Part shown: piece after piece, positions 50,880 to 59,581 of the stretch | Numbering within the stretch: position 1 is the first letter of the stretch | How the letters are laid out: each line of letters begins with the position of its first letter | Assembly (NCBI RefSeq): GCF_040096615.1 | Contig: NZ_JBBMEJ010000001.1 | Coordinates: forward strand, 310,001 to 374,000 | Reading direction: 5' to 3' | Origin: Blautia_A aquisgranensis | GTDB taxonomy: Bacteria > Bacillota > Clostridia > Lachnospirales > Lachnospiraceae | Length of the DNA: 64,000 bases | Translations under genes and position numbers: made by a program | Notes under the pieces: model-generated | Database searches by the model: none | Seen by the model: the letters and a program-made list of their open reading frames with translations, nothing else | What the model was told of the DNA's origin: nothing

Positions 50880-51623
50880 TTACAGCGCCTCTTTGATCAT
50901 ACCATCACAGGCGATCGTCACAACCTGCCACGGAATTATCTTCCCGCTTTTTTGCATGGCGCGGACCACTGCGTTCTCAATGCCTCCGCAACAGGGAACT
51001 TCCATGCGTACAACACGGATACTGCGAATCGAATTGTTCCGTATGATCTCCGTAAGCTTGTCAGCATAATCTCCCTCATCCAGCTTTGGGCATCCGATCA
51101 GCGTCACATGGCCTTTCATAAATTTCTCATGAAAACCTGCATAGGCATAGGCTGTACAATCTGCTGCGATCAGAAGCTGTGCATTTTCAAAATATGGTGC
51201 ATTCACAGGAACAAGGTTAATCTGTACCGGCCACTGGGCAAGACAGCTCTCAGATGCTGTTCCGGCAGCCGGATTCTCCCGGTTCTCTCTTTTGGGAACC
51301 GGCTGTTCCTGTTTCAGGCTTCTTGCCATGCTTCCGGGACACACGTGAGGCGTTCCCTTGGCTGCAAAATCCCTTGTATTTTTAAGCTTCATCCTTTTTT
51401 CCACGGCGTCTGCATCATAATCTGCTGCTTCACGTTCTATGATACGGATCGCATCTGTCGGGCAGGCGGGAAGACAGTCTCCCAGTCCGTCACAGTAGTC
51501 ATCCCGGATCAGCTTTGCCTTGCCGTCAATCATGGCAATCGCGCCCTCATGGCAGGCTGCTGCACAGGCACCACAACCGTTACATTTCTCTTCATTAATA
51601 TGAACGATCTTTCTTATCATCAT
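50880..51623 (-). CDS. 4Fe-4S dicluster ferredoxin-like protein
   Basis: A 247-residue cytosolic iron-sulfur protein. The N-terminus carries two clusters: CNGCGACAAACHEGAI (about residues 15-30) and CDGLGDCLPACPTDAI (about 44-59), a 2[4Fe-4S] ferredoxin. The C-terminal half (about 115-245) has ADCTAYAYAGFHEKFMKGHVTLIGCPKLDEGDYADKL and MEVPCCGGIENAV, with further Cys residues that may bind another cluster. Similar proteins occur near Hcp or nitrogen-oxide stress genes in anaerobes; that role is inference. ATG 51623 follows GGGAGAG. It is first in the operon with the rhodanese-TtcA gene. Confidence 0.82.
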   Translation of the reverse strand: MMIRKIVHINEEKCNGCGACAAACHEGAIAMIDGKAKLIRDDYCDGLGDCLPACPTDAIRIIEREAADYDADAVEKRMKLKNTRDFAAKGTPHVCPGSMARSLKQEQPVPKRENRENPAAGTASESCLAQWPVQINLVPVNAPYFENAQLLIAADCTAYAYAGFHEKFMKGHVTLIGCPKLDEGDYADKLTEIIRNNSIRSIRVVRMEVPCCGGIENAVVRAMQKSGKIIPWQVVTIACDGMIKEAL

Positions 51624-51677
51624 TTATCTCTCCCTGAACTTTATATTTTCTGTAGCTGTTTTCTTATTTACAGCCAT

Positions 51678-51719
51678 ATCATACAAAGTTCTGTAGAATA
51701 TTTCGGTAACATATGTTAC
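51678..51719 (-). promoter_or_regulatory. Class II Crp/Fnr-type operator and promoter of the ferredoxin operon
   Basis: GTAACATATGTTAC (51706-51719) is a perfect 14-bp palindrome fitting the GTA-N8-TAC half-sites used by Crp/Fnr-family proteins. On the minus strand TATGAT (51678-51683) is a -10 with predicted start near 51671, which puts the palindrome centre (51712.5) at -41.5, the class II activator position. No good -35 is present, as expected for an activated promoter. The Crp/Fnr gene ends 3 bp away. Confidence 0.75.
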
Positions 51720-51722
51720 ACC

Positions 51723-52412
51723 TCAGAGATAATATTCCAGTTTTTCCTGATCTTTCACGAGAATCTGACGTCTGCCAAACTCTATGATCCCTTCTTCCTG
51801 CATTTTTCCAAGCTCTCTGGAAAGAGATGGCCTTGTAATATTCAGATAATCTGCCATCGCTTCTCTGGAGAGCTTCATACGAATCTCTCCGTTGCTGTCC
51901 TGACATTCCACAAGAAACCGGACGATCCTCTCCCGCAGACTGCCGCTTCCCAGGATTCGAAGCTTCTGGTTCATATTGTAAGCCTTCTCCGCAAAAACCT
52001 CAAGAAGATTTTCTCTCAGTTTTCTGCCAAGGTCATCCCCTTCCTGCTCTGTAAAAATCCGGCTGTCCATGACCAGCACCTTCGTCTTCTCTGCCGCTTC
52101 CACATACATATCATAAAAAGCCTTTTCCATAAAAGCATAAACTTCTCCGAATAATACGCCAGGTTCCTCCAGCTGAGTCAGAAGAATCCTTTTTCCGGAA
52201 AAGGTTTCTTTTGCAATGAACACACTTCCTTCAAGAAGCATATAGACTGCATCCGGCCGGTCCATCTCCTGAAAGATTCTTTCTCCTCTGGAAAAAATCT
52301 TTATCGTTCCCTTCTGCTTCAGAAGGCTTTTGATTTCTTTTTCACCAAGCCTTCTGCACAGCCTGCTGCCTTTCAAAACTTTCAACAGTTTTTTCTTTTC
52401 TTTGTCTTCCAT
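51723..52412 (-). CDS. Crp/Fnr-family transcriptional regulator
   Basis: A 229-residue regulator with a cyclic-nucleotide-binding-like sensor domain (about 15-130, GERIFQEMDRPDAVYMLLEGSVFIAKETFSGKRILLTQLEEPGVLFGEV), a dimer helix (about 130-160) and a C-terminal winged helix-turn-helix with SREAMADYLNITRPSLSRELGKMQEEGII. It has only isolated Cys residues (C19 and one near 170), so the [4Fe-4S] FNR cluster set is not evident; it may sense a ligand or redox state another way. ATG 52412 is preceded by GAGGTGA. Its likely target is the adjacent operon palindrome. Confidence 0.87.
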   Translation of the reverse strand: MEDKEKKKLLKVLKGSRLCRRLGEKEIKSLLKQKGTIKIFSRGERIFQEMDRPDAVYMLLEGSVFIAKETFSGKRILLTQLEEPGVLFGEVYAFMEKAFYDMYVEAAEKTKVLVMDSRIFTEQEGDDLGRKLRENLLEVFAEKAYNMNQKLRILGSGSLRERIVRFLVECQDSNGEIRMKLSREAMADYLNITRPSLSRELGKMQEEGIIEFGRRQILVKDQEKLEYYL

Positions 52413-52453
52413 TTTTTCACCTCGTCTTATACTGGTTTTTATCATATTTCTAT

Positions 52454-52550
52454 ATTATCTGTCAACTTTCCCTGCCGCAGCCTGTACTTTTTTCTGAAAA
52501 TACGTTATAATATTTTTTGTTGTGACTATTTGACAGATATTCTTCTGTCA
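52454..52550. promoter_or_regulatory. Divergent promoter region with three TGACAGA motifs
   Basis: TTGACAGATA occurs on the minus strand (52456-52465, a possible -35 of the Crp/Fnr gene) and on the plus strand (52530-52539), forming a long-range inverted pair. A second local repeat TGACAGA (52531-52537) and TCTGTCA (52544-52550) flank six bases. A TATAAT for glgX lies at 52506-52511. Shared control of the Crp/Fnr gene and glgX is possible. Confidence 0.4.
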
Positions 52551-52608
52551 GACATCAGAGCATTATCTCTTTTTTACAAATATATGATTACCAAGGAGGA
52601 CACCGGAA

Positions 52609-54741
52609 ATGCAAACACAGAATCAGACTCTTCTTTCTGAGAGCACACTGACATCCCGGCCAACTGATATCATTGCGGGATTTCCTGTACGTCCCGGTTT
52701 TTTTGAATTAAATGGAGCAACTCCTCTTTCCAACGGAGTAAACTTTACTGCACATACCCGCCACGGCAGATCCTGCGAGCTTCTTCTTTTTCATTCCGGT
52801 GAGGAAGAACCTTTCGCAGTTCTTCCTTTCCCCAATGCCTGTCGTATCGGTGATGTCTATTCCATGATCGTCATGGGACTGGATATTGAGGATCTGGAAT
52901 ACGGCTACCGCATTGACGGACCATATGAGCCGGAAAAAGGCCATATTTTTGACAAGACCAAGGTTCTTCTCGATCCTTACGCCAAGGCCGTTGCCGGTCA
53001 GCGTGAATGGGGTCAGAAAAAGGTGGGCAGCTATCACGCCCGCGTGGTACGTGATACTTTTGACTGGGAAGATATGCCTCAGTCTACCCGCAAGATCAGC
53101 GATCTTATCATCTACGAGCTTCATGTCCGTGGTTTTACACAGGATCCATCCTCTGGTGTTATCCATCCCGGAACCTTTGCCGGACTTCGTGAAAAGATTC
53201 CTTACCTTAAGGAACTTGGCATCAATGCCGTAGAACTGATGCCAATCTTTGAGTTCGATGAGAACATGAACGCCCGAACTGTAAACGGCAAATGCCTCCT
53301 GGAATACTGGGGGTACAACTCCGTTAATTTCTTTTCCCCAAATACCAGCTATGCCTCCAAAACCGAGCATAACTGTGAGGGAACGGAACTTAAGGAACTG
53401 ATCCGTGAACTTCACGAAAACGGAATCGAGGTCATTCTTGACGTTGTGTTCAACCATACAGCCGAAGGTAACGAACTGGGAAAAACCTTCTGCTTCAAGG
53501 GCTTTGACAACAAGGTCTATTATATGCTTACCCCGGAAGGAAATTATTATAACTTCAGTGGCTGCGGAAACACACTGAACTGTAACCATCCGATCGTCAG
53601 ACAGATGATCCTGGAATGCCTTCGCTACTGGACTATCAATTACCGTGTGGACGGTTTCCGTTTCGACCTGGCAAGTATCCTGGGAAGACATGAGGACGGT
53701 TCTCCGCTTAACAATCCACCGCTTCTGGAGCTTCTGGCCTACGATCCGGTTCTTCGAAACGTCAAGCTGATCGCCGAAGCCTGGGATGCCGGTGGATTAT
53801 ACCAGGTAGGTTCTTTCCCGGCCAGCCGCCGCTGGGCTGAGTGGAACGGCCGTTACCGTGACTGTCTCCGTTCCTTCCTGAAAGGCGATTTCTGGAATGC
53901 CTGGGACGCTGCCTGGAGTATTTCCGGATCCGGTGATCTCTACGGTGGTTTTTATTCTGATCATAGCGACAACTACGCAGGCTACAATTCCTGTGTCAAT
54001 TTCCTTACCTGCCATGACGGCTTCACCATGTACGACCTTTATTCCTACAATGAGAAGCATAACGAGGCAAACGGCTGGAACAATACCGACGGCTCCAATG
54101 ATAACCGCAGCTGGAACTGTGGTGAAGAAGGAGATTCCACTAATCCGGAGGTTCTTTCTCTCCGTTTCCGTATGATCCGAAATGCCTGTGCAGTACTGAT
54201 GTCCAGCCGCGGAACTCCGATGTTTCTTGCAGGTGATGAATTCGGAAATACCAAACACGGCAACAATAATACTTACTGTCAGGATAACGAAACTTCCTGG
54301 ATCAACTGGAATCTTCTGGAGAAAAATCACGATCTTTTTGAATTTTTCAAATTTATGATCAAATTCCGTAAGAATCATCCGGTTATCTCCCGTAAGCTTC
54401 CGAATGCAGTCTGTGGCATGGAAAATATTCATACCCACAATATTGATGCAAAGGATGTGACCATTCCACGAGACGCCCACACTTTCGCCGTAAGCTTTGC
54501 AGGCTACGACAAGACCAAAGGCGCCGATGATCTGATCTACATTGCCATCAACGCTTACTGGGAAGATGTAACGATCACACTTCCGGAACTTGCACGTCCT
54601 GGTGCATGGTATCTCTGCGTGAATACCTTCGGCGACGGAGACGGCCGCTATTTCTACGAAGAAGGCCAGGAGCCACGCATTGAGCACGATTTCTGCATGC
54701 GTCCCAGATCTGTGGCTATCTTTACAGGACGTAATTATTAA
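52609..54741 (+). CDS. glgX: Glycogen debranching enzyme GlgX (GH13 isoamylase type)
   Basis: It cleaves alpha-1,6 branches in glycogen. The 710-residue protein has an N-terminal CBM48-like beta domain (about 22-150, GFPVRPGFFELNGATPLSNGVNFTAHTRHG), the (beta/alpha)8 catalytic domain with VFNHTAEG, the nucleophile Asp in RVDGFRFDLASILGR, the acid Glu in LIAEAWDAGG, and the transition-state Asp in TCHDGFTMYD, then a C-terminal beta domain. Ribosome site AAGGAGGACACC precedes ATG 52609. With glgA at 9.1 kb it shows glycogen storage. eutJ follows by 28 bp. Confidence 0.93.
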   Translation: MQTQNQTLLSESTLTSRPTDIIAGFPVRPGFFELNGATPLSNGVNFTAHTRHGRSCELLLFHSGEEEPFAVLPFPNACRIGDVYSMIVMGLDIEDLEYGYRIDGPYEPEKGHIFDKTKVLLDPYAKAVAGQREWGQKKVGSYHARVVRDTFDWEDMPQSTRKISDLIIYELHVRGFTQDPSSGVIHPGTFAGLREKIPYLKELGINAVELMPIFEFDENMNARTVNGKCLLEYWGYNSVNFFSPNTSYASKTEHNCEGTELKELIRELHENGIEVILDVVFNHTAEGNELGKTFCFKGFDNKVYYMLTPEGNYYNFSGCGNTLNCNHPIVRQMILECLRYWTINYRVDGFRFDLASILGRHEDGSPLNNPPLLELLAYDPVLRNVKLIAEAWDAGGLYQVGSFPASRRWAEWNGRYRDCLRSFLKGDFWNAWDAAWSISGSGDLYGGFYSDHSDNYAGYNSCVNFLTCHDGFTMYDLYSYNEKHNEANGWNNTDGSNDNRSWNCGEEGDSTNPEVLSLRFRMIRNACAVLMSSRGTPMFLAGDEFGNTKHGNNNTYCQDNETSWINWNLLEKNHDLFEFFKFMIKFRKNHPVISRKLPNAVCGMENIHTHNIDAKDVTIPRDAHTFAVSFAGYDKTKGADDLIYIAINAYWEDVTITLPELARPGAWYLCVNTFGDGDGRYFYEEGQEPRIEHDFCMRPRSVAIFTGRNY

Positions 54742-54769
54742 CAGAAACAACAGAAATGGAGTATTTTAA

Positions 54770-55594
54770 ATGGAATTAAAAAACAGAACCCTGTCTAATT
54801 TTGCAGAGCTTGTAGCGACAGGTGAATGCAAAAAATTTCGTGGGCGGCTGAAAACAGGCATTGACCTTGGTACTGCCAACACGGTTCTTGCTGTTGTTGA
54901 CCGCAACAACCGTCCCATCGCCGGAATTTCCGCCCCGTCCCACGCTATTCAGGACGGCGTTATCGTCAATTATTACGAATCCGTCCAACTTGTGACCAGA
55001 CTGAAAGCTGAACTGGAAGAAAAGCTCGGCACAGAATTGCTCTACGGAGCTGCTGCTATCCCTCCCGGAGTTTCCGAGGGCAGTGTAAAAAGCATCGGCT
55101 ATGTTATGGAAGGTGCAGGCTTTGAAGTCACCAATATTGTAGATGAACCAACGGCTGCTGCCTCTGTTCTTAAGATCACAGATGGCGCTGTTGTCGATGT
55201 AGGTGGCGGAACAACAGGTATCAGTATCCTGAAAGACGGAAAAGTGATCTATACCGACGACGAGGCTACCGGCGGAAGCCACATGACCATGACCGTTGCC
55301 GGACATTATAAGATTCCTTACGAAGAAGCCGAGGTTCTCAAAACCACTCCGGAAAAAGAGGACGAGATTTTTCCGGTGATCAAGGCTACAATCGAAAAAA
55401 TGGCTGTCATCACAGAGAAATTTCTGAACGGTTACCAGGTTCCTGCTGTTTATGTAGTCGGCGGTTCCTGTATGTTCAAAGAATTTACCACTGTTTTCGA
55501 AAAGAAGTTAAAACTTCCTGTATACAGACCGGTACATTCTCTTCTTGTCACGCCGCTTGGCATCGCATATAACTGCGAACTCCCGAAAGTCTGA
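54770..55594 (+). CDS. eutJ: EutJ-like Hsp70-fold protein
   Basis: EutJ is an actin/Hsp70-fold protein normally found in ethanolamine-utilisation operons, thought to help enzymes or shells assemble. The 274-residue protein has phosphate-1 GIDLGTANTVLAVVD (about residues 29-43), phosphate-2 and connect motifs VVDVGGGTTGISIL (about 143-156) and adenosine motif VYVVGGSCMFKEF. It lacks the C-terminal substrate-binding domain of DnaK, as EutJ does. No other eut gene is in the window; it follows glgX by 28 bp and shares its terminator. The link to glycogen breakdown is unexplained. Confidence 0.88.
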   Translation: MELKNRTLSNFAELVATGECKKFRGRLKTGIDLGTANTVLAVVDRNNRPIAGISAPSHAIQDGVIVNYYESVQLVTRLKAELEEKLGTELLYGAAAIPPGVSEGSVKSIGYVMEGAGFEVTNIVDEPTAAASVLKITDGAVVDVGGGTTGISILKDGKVIYTDDEATGGSHMTMTVAGHYKIPYEEAEVLKTTPEKEDEIFPVIKATIEKMAVITEKFLNGYQVPAVYVVGGSCMFKEFTTVFEKKLKLPVYRPVHSLLVTPLGIAYNCELPKV

Positions 55595-55595
55595 A

Positions 55596-55661
55596 ATAAA
55601 AAAACAGCTGCTGTCAGATCATCTTACCTATCCCGATGATCCGCAGCAGTTGTTTTTTATT
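55596..55661. terminator. Bidirectional terminator after eutJ
   Basis: AAAAAACAGCTGCTG (about 55599-55613) pairs with CAGCAGTTGTTTTTT (about 55643-55657), with an inner GATCATC/GATGATC stem. The T run serves eutJ and the A run serves the decayed kinase on the other strand. Confidence 0.8.
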
Positions 55662-57071
55662 TCACGATCTTATTTGCCAGATATTTTTTCATGGTGTCTG
55701 TAACCTTTTTTCCATCCAGTGGTTTGATCAGGTGTTCATTCATTCCTGCTTTCAGACTCTTCTCGATATCCTCCTCAAATGCATTGGCTGTCATCGCAAG
55801 GATCGGGATATTCGCTTTCTCCTGATCTTCCAGACTGCGGATCCTCTTTGTTGCACCGTAGCCGTCCAGCTTCGGCATCTGAATATCCATAAGGATCAGA
55901 TCATAAAAAGTGGTTCCTTTTCCAAGCTCACTCTCTGCCTCAATGGTTCCTCCCATCAGATCCACAAGACGTTTGACGATTGGCATTCCAAGTCCGGTGC
56001 CTTCGATCTTATTCTCCGTGACCGTATGCTCACGGGAAAATATTTCACATTCCAGTTCTCTTGTGATTACGGAAATCTTTCCACCTTTATTTGTATATTT
56101 ATATGCATTGGAAATAATGTTAAGGAATATCTCACTAACCTTAACCCTATCTCCGTAATAATACTCTGTTTCAATATCAATATCTGCTGTAAAAGCAATT
56201 CCTTTTTGTTCCATCAGTTCTGCATACACGGAAATAACCTGTTCCATCAGATCTTTTGTGTTACAGATTTCTTCCTTAAGAACAACTTTTCCGCTTTCAA
56301 TACGAGCCATTTCCAGAACATTATTTACCAGGGATAGCAGAAAGCCACTGGATTTTTTATCTTATCCAGATAATCCCTGCATTTCGCCCGATCAGCGGAA
56401 TTAGCGCTTTCCGCCCGCAAAAGCGCTGTTTCCAGTTCCTGATGGCTCTCCTGTAATTTCCGGTTCAGCTCCTTTGCCTGCCTTGCCGCCTGTTTTGCCT
56501 TCGCCTCTGCTTCTCTTGCTTTTCTGAGAAAACTTAATACTACAAGAAGAATCACAATAAATATTGTGGCAAATACAGTCGCAGCCACTGCAAGATTATC
56601 TTTTATGAAATCTACAATTGTAACCTTATCCGCTGCATTATCATACATGGACAGGGCACCGGTAAGACTGGAGGATGACATCGCCTTCAATGTCTTATTG
56701 AGGATTGAAAGCAGCATGGCATTTCCTCTGGTGACTGCAAAGGCTGCATTACATGGCTGCATCAGTACCACGCTGTAAAGCTTGTTTTCGTTGGCGTATT
56801 TTATTCCCTGATCTTCCACTTGGGATAGTAGATTCATAGTCCAGCCTGTATAACCAGCCACTGACTGCTCGTATTCATAACCATATCCGCTTCTCTCACC
56901 ATTCGCTCCGGCAATATGATAAGAATCCTCATACCATCCTACCCGAATCGTTTCTCCGTCAGTAACAGTTTTCTCCGATGCAAAAATCGAAACCGGAAGC
57001 AGCGATATCAGCAAAAAAATACATAATAAGAAGCATCCACCTCTTCGGAAAATCTGCCTGTTTTTCTTCAT
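55657..57071 (-). pseudogene. Decayed hybrid sensor histidine kinase/response regulator
   Basis: Read from ATG 57071 (after GAGAGGAAGG) the protein has a signal peptide, a shortened solute-binding-type sensor, a membrane helix (about 165-190) and a coiled coil, then runs into a frameshift. A run of six A (minus strand, 56353-56358) lacks one base; adding it restores KSSGFLLSLVNNVLEMARIESGK, and the frame continues to 55657. Even so, key parts are missing without further shifts: the H-box (SHDIRTP) between DRAK and CRDYLDKI, the N/G1 part of the ATPase (ITRELEC joins EIFSREHT), and the receiver N-terminus (GKGTTF joins YDLILMDIQMPKLDG). The G2 box GTGLGM and a receiver Asp remain. The product cannot be a working kinase. 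Confidence 0.85.
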
Positions 57072-57131
57072 GCCTTCCTCTCCAAAATGTTATGCTATCA
57101 TTCTATCATATCTGACGAATTTTATCGATTA

Positions 57132-58304
57132 TCATTTCATTTTCGGTCTGGTTCTGCGATTGCAGAGAAGGGTCACGACTTCTACTGAATCCGTAACCGG
57201 GAACATATCTACAGGCTGCATTTTTTTTACCTGGTAATCTCTTCTGGTAAGATACTCAAGATCTCTGGCCAGCGTTTCCGGATTGCAGGACACATAGACG
57301 ATCTTTTCCGGAGAAAGATTTAGAAGGGAGTGAAGGAATTTCCGGTCACTTCCTGCACGCGGAGGATCCATAAGAACAACATCCACCTTTTCTCCCTCTG
57401 CTGCCATTCCTTCCATAAACCAGCCTGCATCCCCCGGTACAAACCGTACATTCCGGATATGGTTCTCTCTGGCGTTCATTCTGGCATCACGGATCGCATC
57501 GCGGTTCAACTCCACACCGATTACATCTCTTGCTTTTTTGGAGGCAATGATCCCGATGGTTCCCGTTCCGCAATAGGCATCAATCACGCGCTCATGTCCT
57601 GTCATTGCTGCAAATTCCATAGCTTTTCCATAAAGCTTTTCTGTCTGTACCGGATTTACCTGATAGAAAGATGACGGAGAAATACGGAATGTCAGTCCCA
57701 TAAGACGGTCTTTGATGAATCCAGGTCCGTAAAGAACAATATTCCGTTCTCCAAGAACCATGCTCGTCTGTCTGTCATTGATATTAAGAACCACTGTCGT
57801 GATCTCCGGATGTTCCTTACGCAGTGCCTTCACAAAATTATTCTTGGACGGAAAGATCGGTGAAACTGTAACCAGCACCACCATGATCTCTCCTGTGGAA
57901 AAGCCTCTCCTCACAAGTACATGGCGGAGAAGTCCATACCCGGTATCTTCGTCATAAGTCTTGATCTTAAAAGATTTCAGCATTCCCCGAATCGTGCGGA
58001 TGATCTCCTGGCTCTTTTTATCCTCGATCATACAGTCATCTACGGAAACAATACGATGGCTTTTTTCCTCATAAATACCGGAAATAACATTTCCCTTTCT
58101 GTCACGCCCGAAAGCCGCATGAACCTTGTTTCTGTAATAGTACGGATCCTCCATACCGATGATCGGTTCAACCTTGCCGAATTTTTTCAGAAGTCCTTCT
58201 GTGTATCTCTGTTTTTTGCGAAGCTGTTCTTCATACGGCACACCCTGATAGCGGCAACCGCCACATTTCTTCGCTACTGAACAGATATTTTCTTTCTGCT
58301 CCAT
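57132..58304 (-). CDS. rlmD: 23S rRNA (uracil-5)-methyltransferase, RumA/RlmD type
   Basis: It methylates a uridine in 23S rRNA at C5 using SAM. The 390-residue protein begins directly with the iron-sulfur motif CSVAKKCGGCRYQGV (about residues 8-22) and lacks the usual N-terminal TRAM domain. Later come YYYRNKVHAAFG, the SAM motif VIDAYCGTGTIGI (about 240-252), the catalytic DPPRAGSDRKFL and the VYVSCNPETLARDL motif with the catalytic Cys in SCNP. ATG 58304 follows AAGGAGAGAG. Assignment to RlmD rather than RlmCD is by general resemblance. It follows larC by 20 bp. Confidence 0.9.
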   Translation of the reverse strand: MEQKENICSVAKKCGGCRYQGVPYEEQLRKKQRYTEGLLKKFGKVEPIIGMEDPYYYRNKVHAAFGRDRKGNVISGIYEEKSHRIVSVDDCMIEDKKSQEIIRTIRGMLKSFKIKTYDEDTGYGLLRHVLVRRGFSTGEIMVVLVTVSPIFPSKNNFVKALRKEHPEITTVVLNINDRQTSMVLGERNIVLYGPGFIKDRLMGLTFRISPSSFYQVNPVQTEKLYGKAMEFAAMTGHERVIDAYCGTGTIGIIASKKARDVIGVELNRDAIRDARMNARENHIRNVRFVPGDAGWFMEGMAAEGEKVDVVLMDPPRAGSDRKFLHSLLNLSPEKIVYVSCNPETLARDLEYLTRRDYQVKKMQPVDMFPVTDSVEVVTLLCNRRTRPKMK

Positions 58305-58324
58305 AATTGTACTCTCTCCTTTTT

Positions 58325-59581
58325 TCAGTTCCTGGACTGCATGACCTGATGGTATGCTTCTTTATATGATATTCCTGTTTTTTCGCAGAGCCTTTTTACA
58401 CTCTCATATTCCGGGTAAAAATATTCTTCTCCTTCAAAAGTACAGACTTTTACCTCTGCTTCTCCCAAAGGCGTGGCAACCGTTCTTTTTTCTCTTTTCA
58501 GAATGGTGCGCTCCATTTCCTGACGACGGATCCCGATAGTCGTAGTTTCCTTAAAGATGATCCGTTCCATTTCCGTAATCTGTTCTTTCTTACAGATCAC
58601 TGTGAGAAGCCAGGCCGGACGGTTTTTCTTCATAAATACAGGCATATAATTTACTTCTCTGGCACCTGCCCCGTAAAGACATTCCATTACATAACCAAGT
58701 GTCTCTCCTGTACAATCATCAATATTGGATTCCAGCTTGATAATCGTATTTGTCTCTTTATCCGATTCCCGGATCAGCATTGCACGAAGGATTCCCGGAC
58801 ACTCATACTGACGCTTGCCGGCTCCGATGCCGATTTTCTCCACTGTAAAATCCTCCGGAAGCTCCTCCCCGGTACAAAACGCAGCTGCTATGGCAGCCCC
58901 GGTAGGTGTAACCAGTTCCCCCTGCACCTCTGTGATATGCAGTTTCAGGTGATAGGTACTTACAATATTACTTACTGCCGGAACAGGAACCGGCAGGATT
59001 CCATGCTGACAGCGAATCGTTCCACTTCCCTCGCAAAGCTTCGGAATGATCACTTCCTCAACGTCCAGATCATCCATACACACCGCAACAGAAAGAATAT
59101 CCACAATAGAATCCACTGCTCCTATCTCATGAAAATGCACCTGATCTGCCGGTACATTATGCGCCTTCGCCTCTGCCTGGGCGAGAATTGTAAATATTCT
59201 TCTTGCATAATCTTTTGCACGAAGTGTCATATCTGCGTGATCGATGATCTCCATAATCTCATTCAGCCCACGATGTTCATGATGGTGATGTCCATGATCT
59301 CCATGAGAATGCTGATGCGTTTCATTTTCATGCACATGCCCGTGAAGATACTCCATATCATGATCATGATTCTCATGATCCTTATCCAGTAGTACATCAA
59401 AATCGCAGGCATCAATTCCGGATTTTACCACACGGCTGATACGGATATCAAAGCCTTTTACAGGAAGACTCTCCAGAGTTTTTATAAGCTTCTCTCTGTC
59501 AGCCCCCAGATCAAGAAGTGCCGCAACCGTCATATCACCGCTGATTCCTGATGTGCACTCCAGATATAATTTATTTTTCAT
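58325..59581 (-). CDS. larC: Nickel insertion protein LarC
   Basis: LarC inserts nickel into the pyridinium-3,5-bisthiocarboxylate mononucleotide to form the nickel-pincer nucleotide (NPN) cofactor. The 418-residue protein begins LYLECTSGISGDMTVAALLDLGA, the family N-terminus, and has a His-rich stretch (about residues 70-104, many HxH and HHHH) probably binding nickel. It is one unbroken frame, unlike lactobacillal larC, which needs a programmed frameshift. GAVDSIVDILSVAVCMDDL and GAGKRQYECPGILRAM are further family segments. It starts at the base after the larB stop. Confidence 0.93.
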   Translation of the reverse strand: MKNKLYLECTSGISGDMTVAALLDLGADREKLIKTLESLPVKGFDIRISRVVKSGIDACDFDVLLDKDHENHDHDMEYLHGHVHENETHQHSHGDHGHHHHEHRGLNEIMEIIDHADMTLRAKDYARRIFTILAQAEAKAHNVPADQVHFHEIGAVDSIVDILSVAVCMDDLDVEEVIIPKLCEGSGTIRCQHGILPVPVPAVSNIVSTYHLKLHITEVQGELVTPTGAAIAAAFCTGEELPEDFTVEKIGIGAGKRQYECPGILRAMLIRESDKETNTIIKLESNIDDCTGETLGYVMECLYGAGAREVNYMPVFMKKNRPAWLLTVICKKEQITEMERIIFKETTTIGIRRQEMERTILKREKRTVATPLGEAEVKVCTFEGEEYFYPEYESVKRLCEKTGISYKEAYHQVMQSRN

